A DNA stretch of 64,000 bases from Gordius sp. MW1 (GCA_964036665.1 OZ038527.1:4154001-4218000), one strand, 5' to 3'. Counted from the first letter of the stretch, positions 22,131 to 35,376 are shown. Notes: a model not told the origin generated them from the sequence alone. Numbers and translations: made by a program.

Positions 22131-23798
22131 TAATTATATTGTTTGAATTAAAAATTATCGTTTGCGCTAGTTAGCCACATATTTTTTTGACATAATTTTT
22201 CAAAAAACTCTTTTTAGACCTTTAATATACTAATGTAATCCCGTTTTGATGGTTTAATGACAAATACAATAACTAATTAAAACATAATCCAGATTAAAGA
22301 ACATATTGCAAAATGTATGATATTTCGATCAATTTAGCTTGAATCTAAATTTAATATCAAAAACGATTTTTCCTGCAAATTTAACTTTGTATCGACCTTT
22401 AAATTTATCCTAATCATTGTCATCAGTGAATTTGTAAAATTGACACAATTTAATTGATATTGTGTCAGATAACAATTTAGTAATTGTTTTAAATTTTTTT
22501 GAAATATAATACTTCGTGTCAAAATTAAATATATTTGTCGTAAAGTTCACTGACCAATTTTAATGAAAAAGGTGGAACCTTGGAAGCGAGAATGTGACCC
22601 TAATTAAGATTTACAGTCTTTAATTACCACAAATAATTAATTTTTACACGCCTAAGTTTATAAAAATCGAGGTAAAAATTAGTTGTTTCCACTGAATTTT
22701 TTTTATTATTATTATTTTTATAAAATTTTTATACCAATCGTTTTGTTTTAAGCTGATTCGTAACTTCACAAGTTAGTATCTTACCAAGACAGAAAAAACT
22801 TATAGTAATAATAATTTGCCGATTTATTAAAGAAAGAAGCTGTTTTAATTTATGCGAAATAATTTTGATTATCCTACAATATGCATGATAGGCATTCGTT
22901 GGAAAAAATTATATATTATATATAACATTGGTGATGTCGCCTGTCATTATTACTCTGATTTTAGTTTTAACCATCAAAAAATTAATTAAATTTTTTCAAC
23001 TTTCGACTCTTCATAAACAGTAATGAAAATATCGCTACAATTGCCTTTATACTTTTATTCACGCTCCGTATAAAGTTTGATATATAAAAGGAAAATGACC
23101 GCTCTATTTTTTTTTGGTCCCCCCTTGTTATCCATTAGCATGAAATGTCATTAGGCTCAAACAAATTTAAAATTTAATATGTGGTCACTGTAAAAGAGCT
23201 TGAAATTATGCTAAAACTCCCCCCGGTCCTTGGTACAGTCAAATGCGCTTCATTAATTTTAATAGTTTCGCGAAAGTTGTGAAATTTGAAATTAAATTAG
23301 TTTTCAAAAGTTGGGACACCAACGGAATATCGATTCATTAGAATAATTTTTGCCATTTTTTAACTGTGCTTTTAAATCGGTGAAACAAATATTTAGCACG
23401 CGACGAATTAAAAAAGACTCTTTTAACGAGTTTTATAAAGCAGTTTGATGCGAAATCGGATAGCGTGGCAATTTAAGGGTAAATGAAACACAATATTTTG
23501 CGTTTAAATGAAAATTAGCTTCAGCGTTTAAATAATATTAGCTTGAAAAAAGAAACAAAAATCACAAGATATCGGGAATGTTGTAAGGATTTACAAGAAA
23601 TAACTTGTCATTTCAGCCCCGCAAATTTGGCTAAATTTAAATTTGTGATAAGAAATATTGGGTGAAAAATTTACACACGTTAGTAATTAAACATTTTTTA
23701 GGTATCAAATTATATAATTCCTATTTGCTGATAATAAATTAGATTTAATTTCTTAAAATTGTTACAATATGTAAATAAAATTTCTCTTTTTAATGTAG
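22131..23798. other. GPCR intron 2, no gene
   Basis: AT-rich. The minus-strand frame at 22334-22522 is not supported by any feature. Confidence 0.5.
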
Positions 23799-23889
23799 GT
23801 ACCAATACATAAATATAATATGGTTTTGCTGCCACTGGATAGCCATGAGCAATTCGTGTGTTAATCCATTCGTTTACGGACTTTACAAC
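23799..23889 (+). CDS. Leucokinin-receptor-like GPCR, exon 3 (TM7)
   Basis: 91 bp between an atgtag acceptor and a gtaaga donor. Its first base completes the Glu codon begun in exon 2, then YQYINIIWFCCHWIAMSNSC and VNPFVYGLYN follow. It carries the TM7 NPxxY motif as NPFVY (393-397), and the preceding WFCCxWxAMSNSC matches the leucokinin receptor TM7. It ends in phase 0. Confidence 0.94.
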
Positions 23890-24259
23890 GTAAGATTGGT
23901 TTGGCTTTCAGTTTTTATTTATTTTTTTTTTGAAAATTTTTGGATGTTTCGGATTTTTCGGATTCATAAGATTTTGGTTAAAGATAAATGTTTAAAAAGC
24001 AATGAAAGCGTTTAATATGTAACTATTGCATTTTTGAATAAACTTATTTAATCAACACTTCTCTCATTCTTAAATTAATTAGCCCTTAAACTAAATATAA
24101 CATAATCATAAAAATAATTTAATATATTTACTTTAAAAACAGCTTCGCTTTAAACCTAATATATCGAATCTTTGGATTTTACCATTTTTTAAATGTGTCT
24201 TAACTTTTGATATTTCCCAAAATAAAATTTATTGTTTTTTATGTATAAAAACCGGCTAG

Positions 24260-24391
24260 AACAAATTTCGTAGCGAGTTCGGTAGACTATACCAACGGGT
24301 TCTTGGTAGAAAACATGGATTCAACAAAGGCGATACCACGATTCGTTCGAGAGGTCACAACTTATCCGGTTACAGCTTAACAGAATGCTAA
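24260..24391 (+). CDS. Leucokinin-receptor-like GPCR, last exon (C-terminal tail)
   Basis: After a ggctag acceptor the in-phase frame reads NKFRSEFGRLYQRV, then KHGFNKGDTTIRSRGHN, ending ...SLTEC and TAA at 24389-24391. The opening matches the family's 'YNEKFKREFNKRF' helix-8 start, which distinguishes it from another open frame over the same bases. The tail is 43 residues, shorter than the long tails of some insect homologues. Total predicted receptor: 444 aa. Confidence 0.85.
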   Translation, partial: NKFRSEFGRLYQRVLGRKHGFNKGDTTIRSRGHNLSGYSLTEC

Positions 24392-24754
24392 ATAATTTGA
24401 AGAACTGAAAAAAATCTAAATTGATATCAAAAACCATATTATAGAAAATGAACAATTTCACTATAGTTGAAAGTCGAGAATTTAACACCTTACAATGCCA
24501 CTACAACGTTGAAAGTTGTGAGATAGAACTAGTGCAATTATATTTAAATTATAAATCTTTAATTCCATATTATATGTTCCTTCAAAATTTTCATTTGAAC
24601 GCTATAAATCGTATTATAGATTGTAATAACTTTTATGCCGCCATATCTCCTCTGCAACAACGAAAAATTAGTACACATTTCTAATCGAGTTAGTAATATT
24701 TGCCAGTGAAGTCCAAATAACCCTAACTTTTAAAATCAAGATGATTAAAGTTAT
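24392..24754. other. GPCR 3' UTR / downstream sequence
   Basis: The 78-codon frame at 24448-24684 has no recognisable domain; not called. No clear poly(A) signal close to the stop. Confidence 0.4.
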
Positions 24755-24950
24755 AATGTAATTTGGGCTCGGGCGAAATCGAAAAAATTAAAAATGTATT
24801 TAGAGCAAAATAAAAGTCTTTTTTAGAAACATGAGTTTATAGCCCGTAAAAACCCGTAAAAGTTTCCACAACAATTATTTAAAAATTACAAGTTGGACAG
24901 GACGGACAGGACAAACAAAAACGAGCCCATAAATTGCATATAAATTAATA
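24755..24950 (-). repeat. Single arm of the 6331-7198 fold-back element
   Basis: Collinear with the left arm at 6331-6520: AATTTGGGCTCGGGCGAAAT, the CCCGTAAAAGTTTCCACAAC region, ACAAGTTGGACAGGACGGAC and GAGCCCATAAATTGCAT. Confidence 0.8.
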
Positions 24951-26280
24951 TTATTTACAAAGCCAGTATACGGGTTTGTTTCATATAATAAAATCCAATT
25001 CATATTTTAAGTACTTAGGAGTTCAAAAATGGTTTTTTGGTCTTACTTTAGATAAATGAATTTATAGCATTATATACTTTGATTAACACAAATTTTAAAA
25101 GGATTAAACCAGATTATATTTTCGTGGATTAAATATGTTTAAACTCTTCACATACGCTCACGATTAAAATTGTCAACTCGTTCTTTAATTAAGATAGGGT
25201 TTTTTTGGAATTGGTTGACAAACTTATCTTAATTCATCACGCGAGAGATAATAGCTATTTTGACAAATTTAATCCTCAAAGTTGCTGTTTTAAACGGCAA
25301 AAATAAATAATTTAAAGGAACAGGCAAAGGTTAAACGGTGTGTTTTACAATCCTGTTATTGCATAATTCCGTCATAGCCAATTCTCTGAGGTGTATTTAA
25401 CAGTGTTATTTGGAGATTTATAAATCAGATAGCAGCTACTTTGGTATTTTGGATCATAAAAACCTTAAATCAAGCTATGTGTTTGGCCATGAATATTTTA
25501 TTCATACAAAATATAAGAGAAAATAAATATAACTCGAGAACTAAAATTTATTTTACGTCAATGGTTATGATAATTTTTACTTATCGACGAATGTCATAAA
25601 TTATAAGGAGAATATTTCTAAAGTTAGCCATCTCTAATTACTTTTAAGTAACTCTTATTAATATAAATGTAATTTAATATTAGTAGGAAGGCCATTTTTT
25701 CAAACTATTTTTAAAGTATACATTTATTAGCTAAAAAACGATACATGATCGATAAATGCAAGCAAGATATGTTAAATAGCTTGAAAACCAGCCAATTTTG
25801 AAAATATACAATTATGTCTTATGTTTTAAAACTTAATAGACTCAGATTATCTTAACTAATTGTGTGAATAATGTTTATAAAATAATAACAAATAATTCGA
25901 ACTTAAAATTTAACAATTTGTGCAACGTGAATTAACATTGAAAAAAGACTTTTTTTATAATGTTTTACCTTTTTTTAAAATTTTAAGAAAGTCATCTTTC
26001 TAAAAACTTAGAAAATTTAACATTCCGTTGGTCAGGTGGGGTCTGTAAGACCCCAGGTCGAAGGGAATAAAATGGGTAGACGGTAATTTTATTGATATCA
26101 ACGATCATCACTTAGATAAATAAGAAGGCAAAAGATACTTCAATTTATCTTTTAAAACTATATAATGCTAAATAGTTTAAAAAAGACCTAAAATAAACAC
26201 ATAGCTATTTGGGCCGCCTTATTTACTATGGAAGAGGCATATATTTTTATTTTAGTTTAATGGGTTAAAGGACAGACTGG
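24951..26280. other. No gene seen
   Basis: AT-rich. Contains a perfect small hairpin GGGGTCTGTAAGACCCC at about 26038-26054; the short GTCAGGTGGGGTC motif next to it also occurs near 11340. Confidence 0.45.
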
Positions 26281-26919
26281 TAGAGCCCTGCACGACAGCC
26301 CGGGTCGGGCAGGAATTTATAAAAATAATTGGGCCTTGGGCTCGGGTTGGACCTGATGAGGCGGCCCGAGTCGAGGCCCTGGCCCGGCCCGAATTGAACT
26401 AAAACAAACTAATCTTGTATAAAATATGATTCAAATACTTAACTCTATATTAAATAATTATTTTCGCACTGCTACATAATATAGCTTTCCAAATTTCAGC
26501 TTCATTCCTCTGTCTATTATAATATAACTCACCTAAATTGCAAATCTTATTCTAGTTTTTAAATATTCATAGTAGTAGTAGCTATTAGAACATTAGAAAT
26601 AAGATAGCTTAGTTTTTCAAAAAGTTCTTTATTTGGAACTGTTAAAAATATATTTCAAAAAGTTAGATTTTTAGTTTTATTGTAAGGAGTGAAAATGGAT
26701 TTTTATTTCAAACTTATCCTAGTTGTAAATTACGAGTAATAACAATCTAAAGCATTATATCTAGATAACGAAACTTTTCGAAAATTTAAGTTTTCAAATA
26801 TTTTATTTAAATCGGGTTTGGTAAAATTAAAAAGTCTTTCGGGTTTGGGTAAAATAAAAATTTAGAAGTCGGACCCGGGCCGGTCTCGGGCCGAAGAAAT
26901 TTCATTTTGCAGAGTTCTA
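26281..26919. mobile_element. Non-autonomous hAT-like element with GGCCCGGG-type ends
   Basis: Ends TAGAGCCCTGCA / TGCAGAGTTCTA, flanked by cagactgg / cagacagg (7 of 8). Subterminal blocks CCCGGGTCGGGCAGG, CGAGGCCCTGGCCCGGCCCG and CGGACCCGGGCCGGTCTCGG. AT-rich centre without a transposase frame. Confidence 0.8.
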
Positions 26920-27238
26920 CAGACAGGACACTTTATCTAGAGGGTCGGCCTAAATATTCTAAATTAATTTCAAATGCTGGAATAATAATTAATAAGCATC
27001 AAAAAGACAGGCTGGGTTGTCAGAACAGCATTTGACGAGACAGTAGATCAAAAGTTGACCGAAAAGAGGATCCCAACTTATTCCAGCTCATAATAAACTC
27101 GAATTTTTTCTTCACATATATTTATTTCGTATTTGAGATGAGGTAATATCGTCATATTTGCCTTATACAATATAAAACTTTGTAAAATCCTTGATAAATT
27201 AGAAGTGGTAAATTTTCAGTATAATATTATCTTTTTAG

Positions 27239-27310
27239 CCTGAGAGTATATCCTGCAAATGTAGAGTCAGACCTAAACCCCGGCGCATCAAGCAGTATGG
27301 CAGCAATTAG
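27239..27310 (+). other. Possible terminal exon, unassigned
   Basis: A good polypyrimidine acceptor (atctttttag) opens into PESISCKCRVRPKPRRIKQY, then GSN and TAG. A second phase over the same bases is also open for 29 codons. It lies between the GPCR and the third gene; neither phase joins a GPCR exon cleanly. Only the base composition and acceptor support it. Confidence 0.2.
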
Positions 27311-27502
27311 TTTGTACTTCGCTTCTAGATAATTTTCTAAGTTTCAAACCAACAAATTTGTCTTAAGATGGTTTCAAGAAAAACGTTATATTATTAAATT
27401 GTTAAAAGTTTAATTAAAATCTTGAGAATTAAGTCTGCTTTAGTTTGGGTTCAAAGAATATTAGAGCCTTTAGAGTAACCGAATGCCATTTGAACACCTT
27501 TT

Positions 27503-27616
27503 CATCGCATTCTTCATAATTATATTATCGGGGATTGTCGAGGGTGTTAAAAACAAATTATAATTATTATACGACAATTGCCGATGATAAAATTATGAAG
27601 AACATTATTGATGAGG
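27503..27616. repeat. Imperfect inverted repeat (about 30-bp arms)
   Basis: TTCTTCATAATTATATTATC.. pairs with ..GATGATAAAATTATGAAGAA, with additional outer pairing (TCATCGC / TTGATGA). Confidence 0.7.
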
Positions 27617-28414
27617 GTAAAATCTTCTAAAAAAACTTATTAATTCTAGTTTTGAATAATATAATTTGCAATTTTTAACGGTCGAAACGTACACGTTAGG
27701 CACAATTATAACTTATTTTTGGACAAAAGGCGACCGTATGATGTGAAAAAAAACTATTACTTAAAAAATGAACTATCATTACATAGGAAATTACCCTGGC
27801 CTAAAAGCTTTCATATTATTAAATATTCTAGGATTGCAATTCCAAAAAATCCTCACCGCTCCTTCACCCCCCCCCCCCCACCTAATTTAGACTTGCTGAT
27901 CATATACGTTGATACTACGATGGATTTTTTAGTGTTTTTTCTTTGGTTTAAATGTATAAACTTGTTTTTAGGGAAATAAGAAAATTATTGGAAATGGTGT
28001 GCTTCGTTGCCGTCATTTTGTCGCAGGACATGAAGTCAAAATCTGAATGAATGATTTTAAATTAAAATTATTGTGATATTTGCTTTTCTCTAGAAAATTA
28101 AATTAGGACATACGTTAAATGGGGTGTCATTAGTGGTTTCAAAATACAAATTGCACTTTTTTAGGATTACTCTATGCCCCATTTATGATTTGTAATTAAA
28201 TTTTTTAATCATTGTGATAGATCTTATATTTTAATAAGAAAAAAGTAAGATAACAGGCTGGCTCTCTAAGGATGGACTTCAAAAAACGAAGCCATTACAT
28301 AAATTTTAAATTATGCAATATAATATTCAATATAAATTTTTTAAACAAGCTTTATATTGTATTTTAGCTTGACAAAAGCTTTGGACCTTCTTTTTTTAGC
28401 TTTATAGATTTAAG

Positions 28415-28599
28415 CATGGGCGTAGCCAGGGGCAGGGGGGCGCCCCCCCCCCACCTAAATGCCCCCCTCCCTAAATGGCAAAAAAAAACTTTTTTCTGCA
28501 AAATCCCTTGAAAATTAAAACAATTTATCTTTTGCCCCCCCCCCCCCCTAATTGAACCCAAAACATTCCCCCCCCCTCCAAAACCTGGCTACGCCCATG
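28415..28599 (+). repeat. hAT-type MITE (CATGGGCGTAGCC family), copy 7
   Basis: CATGGGCGTAGCCAGGGGC ... CCTGGCTACGCCCATG with a perfect 8-bp duplication gatttaag (28407-28414 and 28600-28607). Confidence 0.95.
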
Positions 28600-29342
28600 G
28601 ATTTAAGTGTATTCAAAAATACGTGGTTAGATATTCTTTCATGATAGGACAGATATTACATCTTCTTTTTGGTTTTTAATTCTATGTCTTGCCAGTGTTT
28701 TCCCCTTGGATTATTTATAAAAATCGTACGTTATAATTAAATAACTTGAAGTAGCAAAATCTTTAAATTTTTCACTCTTATAGGCTACTCGGTAGGGTCA
28801 CTTAAGTTTCTCATAAAATGTGCCAATGTCCATAGCCCTCCTTTTGCATAATAATATCAGTAATTATCTTTTTTATAATATACTTCAATAATAATAATTT
28901 CAAAGTTGACGTTTAGAGATAAAGTATATTAAGCAGTGGCGTAGACAAATGGAGGGCGGCTCTGGCTAGGTTGACTTATAAAACGAGGCAAAAGATTCTT
29001 TTTAAAATGTTAACAAACAAACTAGAATAGTCTACAAACAATTTTATCTTATTAGACTTTTAAACAATAGGAAATCTTCCATTATCAATAATTTGTATGA
29101 AGATTTTAAACTATAACAAAGCACAGTTTCGTTGATAAAATCAATTAATTTAGATTACGTATGTGGTATCAACATAATTATCAATAAAATTAGCCAAAGT
29201 CGATAGTAAAATCCCGATGATCTTCCACCTTTGCAAGAGAATTCAGCTTCCGATATCTAAGATAAATAATGAGTAAATCGTTAACAATGTGATATAAAGG
29301 TATTTAACGATTAAGAATTGAATATTAATCTTTAAAAAATAC
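28600..29342. other. No gene seen
   Basis: AT-rich. AGTGGCGTAGACAAATGGAG near 28935 may be a distant MITE end. Confidence 0.4.
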
Positions 29343-30430
29343 TAGGGCTATTAAAGTTTCTTTTCACAGTAACTAGTTAAGTTACAGTTATTTTTAACAA
29401 AATGTAATTAATTACAATTACTTACATTTTTTTTCAATTGATGGACTAGTTATATTAAAAGTTACTTGAGTAATTTAAAAAAAAAATTTTAATATAATTT
29501 ATTCACTTTTAGAATAAAAATCGCAGGTGATTCGATTCAATAAAACATTATTTTCTACAAAGTCCTCTAATAAGCTTGTCCACTTTTCACTAAATATTAG
29601 TTTACCAAGACTAAATAGGCGCTCGACAGGTAGCTGGATTAGTAGGGGTACAGTCAATTGAATAAAAAGTTGTTTTAATTTAGGTAAATTATCATATATT
29701 TTATCTTTAAAAATATATGAAAAATATATGATTATCTAATAATAAAGATGTAACTTTAAAAATAAACGATAATTATCCTAAATTGAAAAAACTTTGTATT
29801 CAATTCAGTGCTCCTACCAATCCAGTCTTGGGGTTGCACAATTTGCATACAAATATCATCTTCTTGGTTTCGTTTTTGTTTGAAGAAAAATAGTTATTAA
29901 AAGAAGGCCAAGGTGTTTTGTTTTGAACATGTCAAATCAAAATAATACAAATGTATCATATACAATTATTTGGAAATAAAACTTTATTAATGGAAAATAA
30001 GCTTTGTAATAAAAATATAAATAATTCAATAACCTTCTTTAATAATACATTAATTATAAGTAATATCAAATGGCTTAATGATCAAAATTTAGATGTATAT
30101 TTAGCAAAATAATGGCATATATTGAGTGAATTCACATTAGCGTAAATATAACAATACTTGTAATTTTCTAATAGTTTAGATTATTTATTCGAAATAGTGT
30201 TTAAATATTAAAAAACCGCGAAAGAAATTTAAAGCGATGAATACAAACTACGCGTGAATTTTTTATTTATAAATTTTAAATTTTATAAAAAGTAACTGTA
30301 ACTTTAGTTGAATAATTACTCTATTAAAGTAACTAATTAAAGTTACAGTTCCTGTGAAGACAAAGTAACTGATTGCAGTTACTTTTTTGAAGAAAAGGAA
30401 CAAGTTCCAGGAATTAGTTACTCATTCAAA
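29343..30430 (-). mobile_element. hAT-superfamily remnant with AGTAACT subterminal repeats
   Basis: Starts near TAGGGCTATTAAAG. Clusters of AGTTACAGTTA / AAGTAACT occur at both sides (29370-29470, 30285-30400). A minus-strand transposase remnant lies inside. The right terminus is not clearly delimited. Confidence 0.65.
29499..29690 (-). pseudogene. hAT transposase C-terminal fragment
   Basis: Minus-strand frame open for 63 codons before its stop (29499-29501 on the + strand). It reads LPKLKQLF, then LPVERLFSLGKLIF, then SEKWTSLLEDFVENNVLL. This is the hAT dimerisation-domain signature (compare PVERLFSLGKILF in the 2369-2733 remnant). It has no Met start and no upstream catalytic region, so it is a fragment. 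Confidence 0.75.
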
Positions 30431-32218
30431 AATTCATAATACGGGCATTAGTAAATTCTTTCGTTTTCAAGCTAAATTTTAATCATTGTTTGACTTCAAA
30501 TTAATATTTATGACGTTTATTAAAAGATTTGCAGTTATACTAAACATAAGCAAGTTAGTTAAATCACAACTAAATTTGCCAAATTCAAGCAAGGCTCCCC
30601 TTAGAAATTGTGTTGACTTTTCCTTGTTAACCCTAATTCTCTTCGTTCTGTTAGCAATAAATTAATTGTTAATTTGAATATTTAAAATATATTTAAAATT
30701 GACAGAGAATAACAAATCTATCATAAAGTAATTATGATAGATTTGAAAAATTGTTTTAATATACTTTTATTTGGAAATCAACTAATTTATATAGAACGGA
30801 GCTCGCTACAAAGTATAATGCAGCGTATGTCTTCAACCTAAATATAATAGACTTTTTCTTTTTGAAGCTAAAATCACTTGAAAATTAACATATCCTATAA
30901 TATTTTTTTGTTCTCTTCTTCAAAAATTGGATGCGAGTTCCAATTTGCGAAGTTAAAAAATAAAAATACCAATAAAGTTACCCATGTCATTTAATATAGT
31001 ATAACACCGAGCCAAACATTATGGCAATTTTTGACAATTTTTTTTTTCATACAGTAAGAGATGCTTTTAAAAAATTTAAAATGCATTTATTGTAAAAATA
31101 ATTTCTTGCAACAGTGTAAAAAATCTAAAAAAATTTAGCATGGTGTCAAATTTTTTGTTATGAGCCAAATTAAAGGTAACAATTTATCTTAAAATTCTTC
31201 TCGAGCATTTTTCGACGGACGAATTTGCTAAAAAATGCCATGTTTAAAGTTCTAATTCCGTTAATAATTTTTCCTTTACTGAATTATTGGCTCACCCATT
31301 TTTTTATCCCCATAATTTTTTAACAAAAATATTTATTTCCTGCTATTTTGACCACAATATTCATTTCAATTTATTTAACCTTTTAATCCTATAAAAGCTG
31401 TTAAAGAGTAAAATTCTCAGCATTTATGGAGATCCCAATACTTGATGGTATGCAAAAATTAAAGAAAATACATTAAACCCTATTAAACTTGCTGCATAGG
31501 GGCTTAATAAGCACCATTATTTACTACTACAATTATTACTTGCTAAAAATCTTTAATCATTGTCTTATTTAAATTATTAAATTTGCAAAAATTCTTATCT
31601 GCTATCTTAAATAAAGTTGACAAAATATCATTCAAAGAAAGAAGTATAACAAGAGAAAATAATTATATATATAAAAAAACATATTTTTAAAAAATTCCAT
31701 CTCTTTTTTGAGCATTTCTTAGCATTCTCAGAAAACCAATGACTTTGTAGCATTTACTAAAGAATTTCCGATATACGAATCCTCATGAAATATTACAACA
31801 AAGTTGCAACAACTCTATGGTGTTTTACTAACAATTAAACAACTTGCACATCCATTTGATATTGTCATAATCGGATTAAATTGGCTAGTGTTTTATATAT
31901 TTTAAAATTCTATTAGATAAGATTTAATCTATGATTATGTTTATATAAAATAAAACATAAAGCAAACTTCTCATATTATACAGTAAAATTTATAGTTTAT
32001 TTCAGAAATTCACAAAATTTTAGAAAATAATCAATAATTCAAAAAAAAATTTTAATTTTGAGAAACAAAAAACCTTGAGAAATGAGAAACCATAAAACAA
32101 GGCCATTTAAATTTTTAAGACTATAAAGCCATGGTATATCCTTGCAGCCCTAATCAATCTCAATTTTAACAATATAAAGACATCGTTTTAAATTTTGAAA
32201 TTTATTAAAAAGTAGAAT
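30431..32218. other. No gene seen
   Basis: AT-rich intergenic or intronic sequence without recognisable exon or repeat. Confidence 0.5.
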
Positions 32219-32373
32219 CATGGCGTAGCCAGGGGACGGCAGGAGGCGTTTCACTTTCAAATCCTTTTTTTGTTTTAATTTAATATAAGTACGGCCCAAA
32301 TTTTAAAAAATTATCAATTTGCCTTTCCTAAATCATTATTGCCCTCTCTAAATCCAATCCTGGCACGCCCGTG
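32219..32373 (+). repeat. hAT-type MITE (CATGGGCGTAGCC family), copy 8
   Basis: CATGGCGTAGCCAGGGGACGG at left, CCTGGCACGCCCGTG at right; decayed. Confidence 0.8.
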
Positions 32374-34886
32374 TCTTGAGTTTAACGACACGCAAAGATG
32401 TAATGACAGGTATATTCCTTAATTTAGGAAAATTAATAATTTATGAAATAGGCTCGGTTGAGAAAGTCCCAATTAGGCTTAAAAATAAGTTTTAATACCA
32501 TTAAACGTTCCTCTCGTCAACTGGCTTTAGGACACTTTAAAATATCCATAAATCAACAAATCTAGCCTAATATTAACTATGACATTGTAATCCCTATTAA
32601 TAGTTTTATATTCCTTCACATTATGTACCAAAGTTTTCTTGTGCAACGCTAAGATTGAACACATTTTTTTTCTTAGATAGATAAGTTAGCTTAAAATCAG
32701 TAAAATATTTAATTATAAATATACCGTTGAGCAAATGAAGATAATTTGTTTTAATTCTGTGGTAACTATTCTTTGTATTATAATCGCGTTTGTAAATCAT
32801 TCAAAAAATTAATTAAATTTTGTTAAACTCTTAATTTTGGGATAAAAAATCATTAAAGTATTTTTGATTTTACAATTTTACACACTTAACAGATTCGAAG
32901 CATAAAATAGAAACGTTTACTTTTCCTATTCCTTTACTCTCCCTGGCCATTCCAAATCCAAAAGCGGGGAATTTCAATGCCGAAATAAATTTTAAATTTA
33001 ATAAATAATGTTTTTAAAAGGCTTTGGTATCAGATTAAGCTTCCCGCTGGTCTTTAAAATAAGTATGGAACGCGTTTGATTAATTTTAGTAGTTCTTAAA
33101 ATGTTATTTTTAAACTTTTCAAGCTTGATTTTTTTCAGCGAGATAAACTTAAGCACGCATAAACACTTTACAAAGACACCTCTCGATATCATTTGATTCA
33201 AAAAAAATTGAATGGCAATTTACTGGTATAAAACATTATGAATATTTTACACTAACAAAAATTCTCAAAAATATATATTGAATTTGAAGATAAAATCCAA
33301 AAATATATTTAATGAAATTATGGCTGTCAAAGTTATTTTATTGCCTCCGCCCCCTATCACCTGACCCATGCTTAAAATATTAATTTTTAAAAGCTTGTTA
33401 ATTTAATATTTAATCCAAGAAATTTTTTAAACGTTGTTTTTTTTGCAGAAATTGTAAAGTAATTCTGCCCATTCAATTAGGTTGTTATATAACAAAGTTC
33501 AATCAGGATCATGAAAAATTATTTTTAAGTGATTAATTATTATTGTATTTTTATATCTTGTAATAGATATTAATTTATATTTAAATTTTTGAATTTGAGA
33601 AAATAAAGATAAATAGTTACCAATATTTCAAGATAAAATTTTCTGAATGTATAAACACGAGGATTTTTGCATTAAGCCGTTCCTTTAAAAACCTTTTAGT
33701 ATTGTATCAAAACAGTATATGATATAACTACGAATATTTTAATTCCGGTGAATTGAAATATGATTTTTGTTTTAATAACCTAATTTATAAGTTTTAAATT
33801 TACAAATTGTAAATACGTAAATAAAGTTGCTTTTCTCTTTTTAATATGTTAAAACCTCTAGCTTCAATCGAAATCTACTAAATCAAGATTTAAGTTTAAA
33901 AATAGATTTATAATTTCTTAAATTTTTTTTGTACAAGCCCATTATCGCTTTAAATCCGATGAAGCCGATATTTTGCCTTTCACCTTTTTTAAAAAAAAAT
34001 TAAAAGTATAATTTTTACTATTTCGCATAATAAATTTTATTTTTATGTTTAGATTATGCCCAGATGTAGAAAAAATGCAAGTCAAGCTTGATTACTCAAC
34101 AGATTGACATAAAAGACTCGATTTAAGAAATAAAATTTATTAAAAATTCTTCAAAACAAGTTGCAAATCGAAAAAACTAAATTTCTGCAATTTATAATGC
34201 TTTCAGATCAAACGTTGAAAGGATCGAACCATGTCACTTACTAAAAATAATAAATCGTATATGTTAAGATACACCATAATAATTTCGATGTAAACGCGAT
34301 AAATTATACCATAAATCGTCTATTAAAATTTAATAATGGAATGGTTAAAAAGTTGCATAATAAAATATTTTGTAGTTTTGAAGGAATATTATAAATTAAA
34401 TTAAAGGGGAAATGAGAGTGTAAAGATTGCAATATATATCCTATAATCGCATTATTTTTAATAGTCAAACCACTTAGGTTTATCTAGTTGTGTTCATTTG
34501 GGATTTATGAATTAGATAGCAACCACTCTCGCATATTGAACCAAAAAAGCTCTAATTACAGCAGACGTGTTCCATAAATAATTTATAAACACATAATATA
34601 TGAAGAAATAAACACTCACGACTGATCAAATTTTAAGATTTTAAAATTCCAAATAGTATATTTACATCATTTTTTGTGTAAACATAGAGTAATTTCATAA
34701 TAATACTGGCTGCCCAGCCAAGCGTTGCTTTGACTCGGTCACTATTTTTATAAATGAGTAGTAGTTGCAAATGGTGAATATTTGATTAAACTTAGATTAT
34801 GGAAAGGGATAAAAATTTATAAAGTACTTTTGGATTCTTTAAATTAAAATCAATTGTATCTGGAGAGTTTTTTTAAGCTTTGATTT
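32374..34886. other. No gene seen
   Basis: AT-rich. The minus frame at 32998-33201 lacks recognisable features. Confidence 0.5.
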
Positions 34887-35030
34887 CATGGGTGTAGCCA
34901 GGGATTGTTAAAATCCAAAAATTAATAAAATTTTATATATATATATGATTAAAATTTCAACAAATGATCATTTTGTCCCTCCCTAAATTATTATTGCTCC
35001 CCTCTAGATCCAATCTTAGCTATGTTCATG
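34887..35030 (+). repeat. hAT-type MITE (CATGGGCGTAGCC family), copy 9
   Basis: CATGGGTGTAGCCAGGG ... CTTAGCTATGTTCATG, with a perfect 8-bp flank tttgattt on both sides. Lacks the G-rich block. Confidence 0.85.
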
Positions 35031-35376
35031 TTTGATTTATAAAGAGCTGGAAATAAAAAAGGCAATAGCCTGCTTACAAACTATAAAATAGCTATAAAAA
35101 AAAATTAATTAGGGAACGGGTAAACTTCGTTTATGTATTATAACATGTAATTTTCAGGATACTAGGGGCCAATTTTGTAATTAAATTGCACGCCCGGACA
35201 TGTCCGAACTCTTTTAAATGTCCGCTCTCCCATGCCTGAATCATTAGAGCTGCCCGGCCCAAATCATATCTTTGTTAACTATTGGTCTTTATATAAGAAT
35301 ATTACATTAAAAAGCTAACCTATTAGTTTTTTTTTTAAATTGTTTTTTTTATCGATAGAAGTTTATTTCCAAATAA

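Noticed and set aside
24250-24380. Alternative reading frame KPARTNFVASSVDYTNG over the last GPCR exon
   Set aside because: Another frame, starting exactly after a tag acceptor in matching phase, reads NKFRSEFGR, the expected helix-8 start.
26038-26054. GGGGTCTGTAAGACCCC hairpin as a terminator or RNA element
   Set aside because: A 7-bp stem alone in a eukaryotic intergenic region is weak evidence; no T-run or transcript context.
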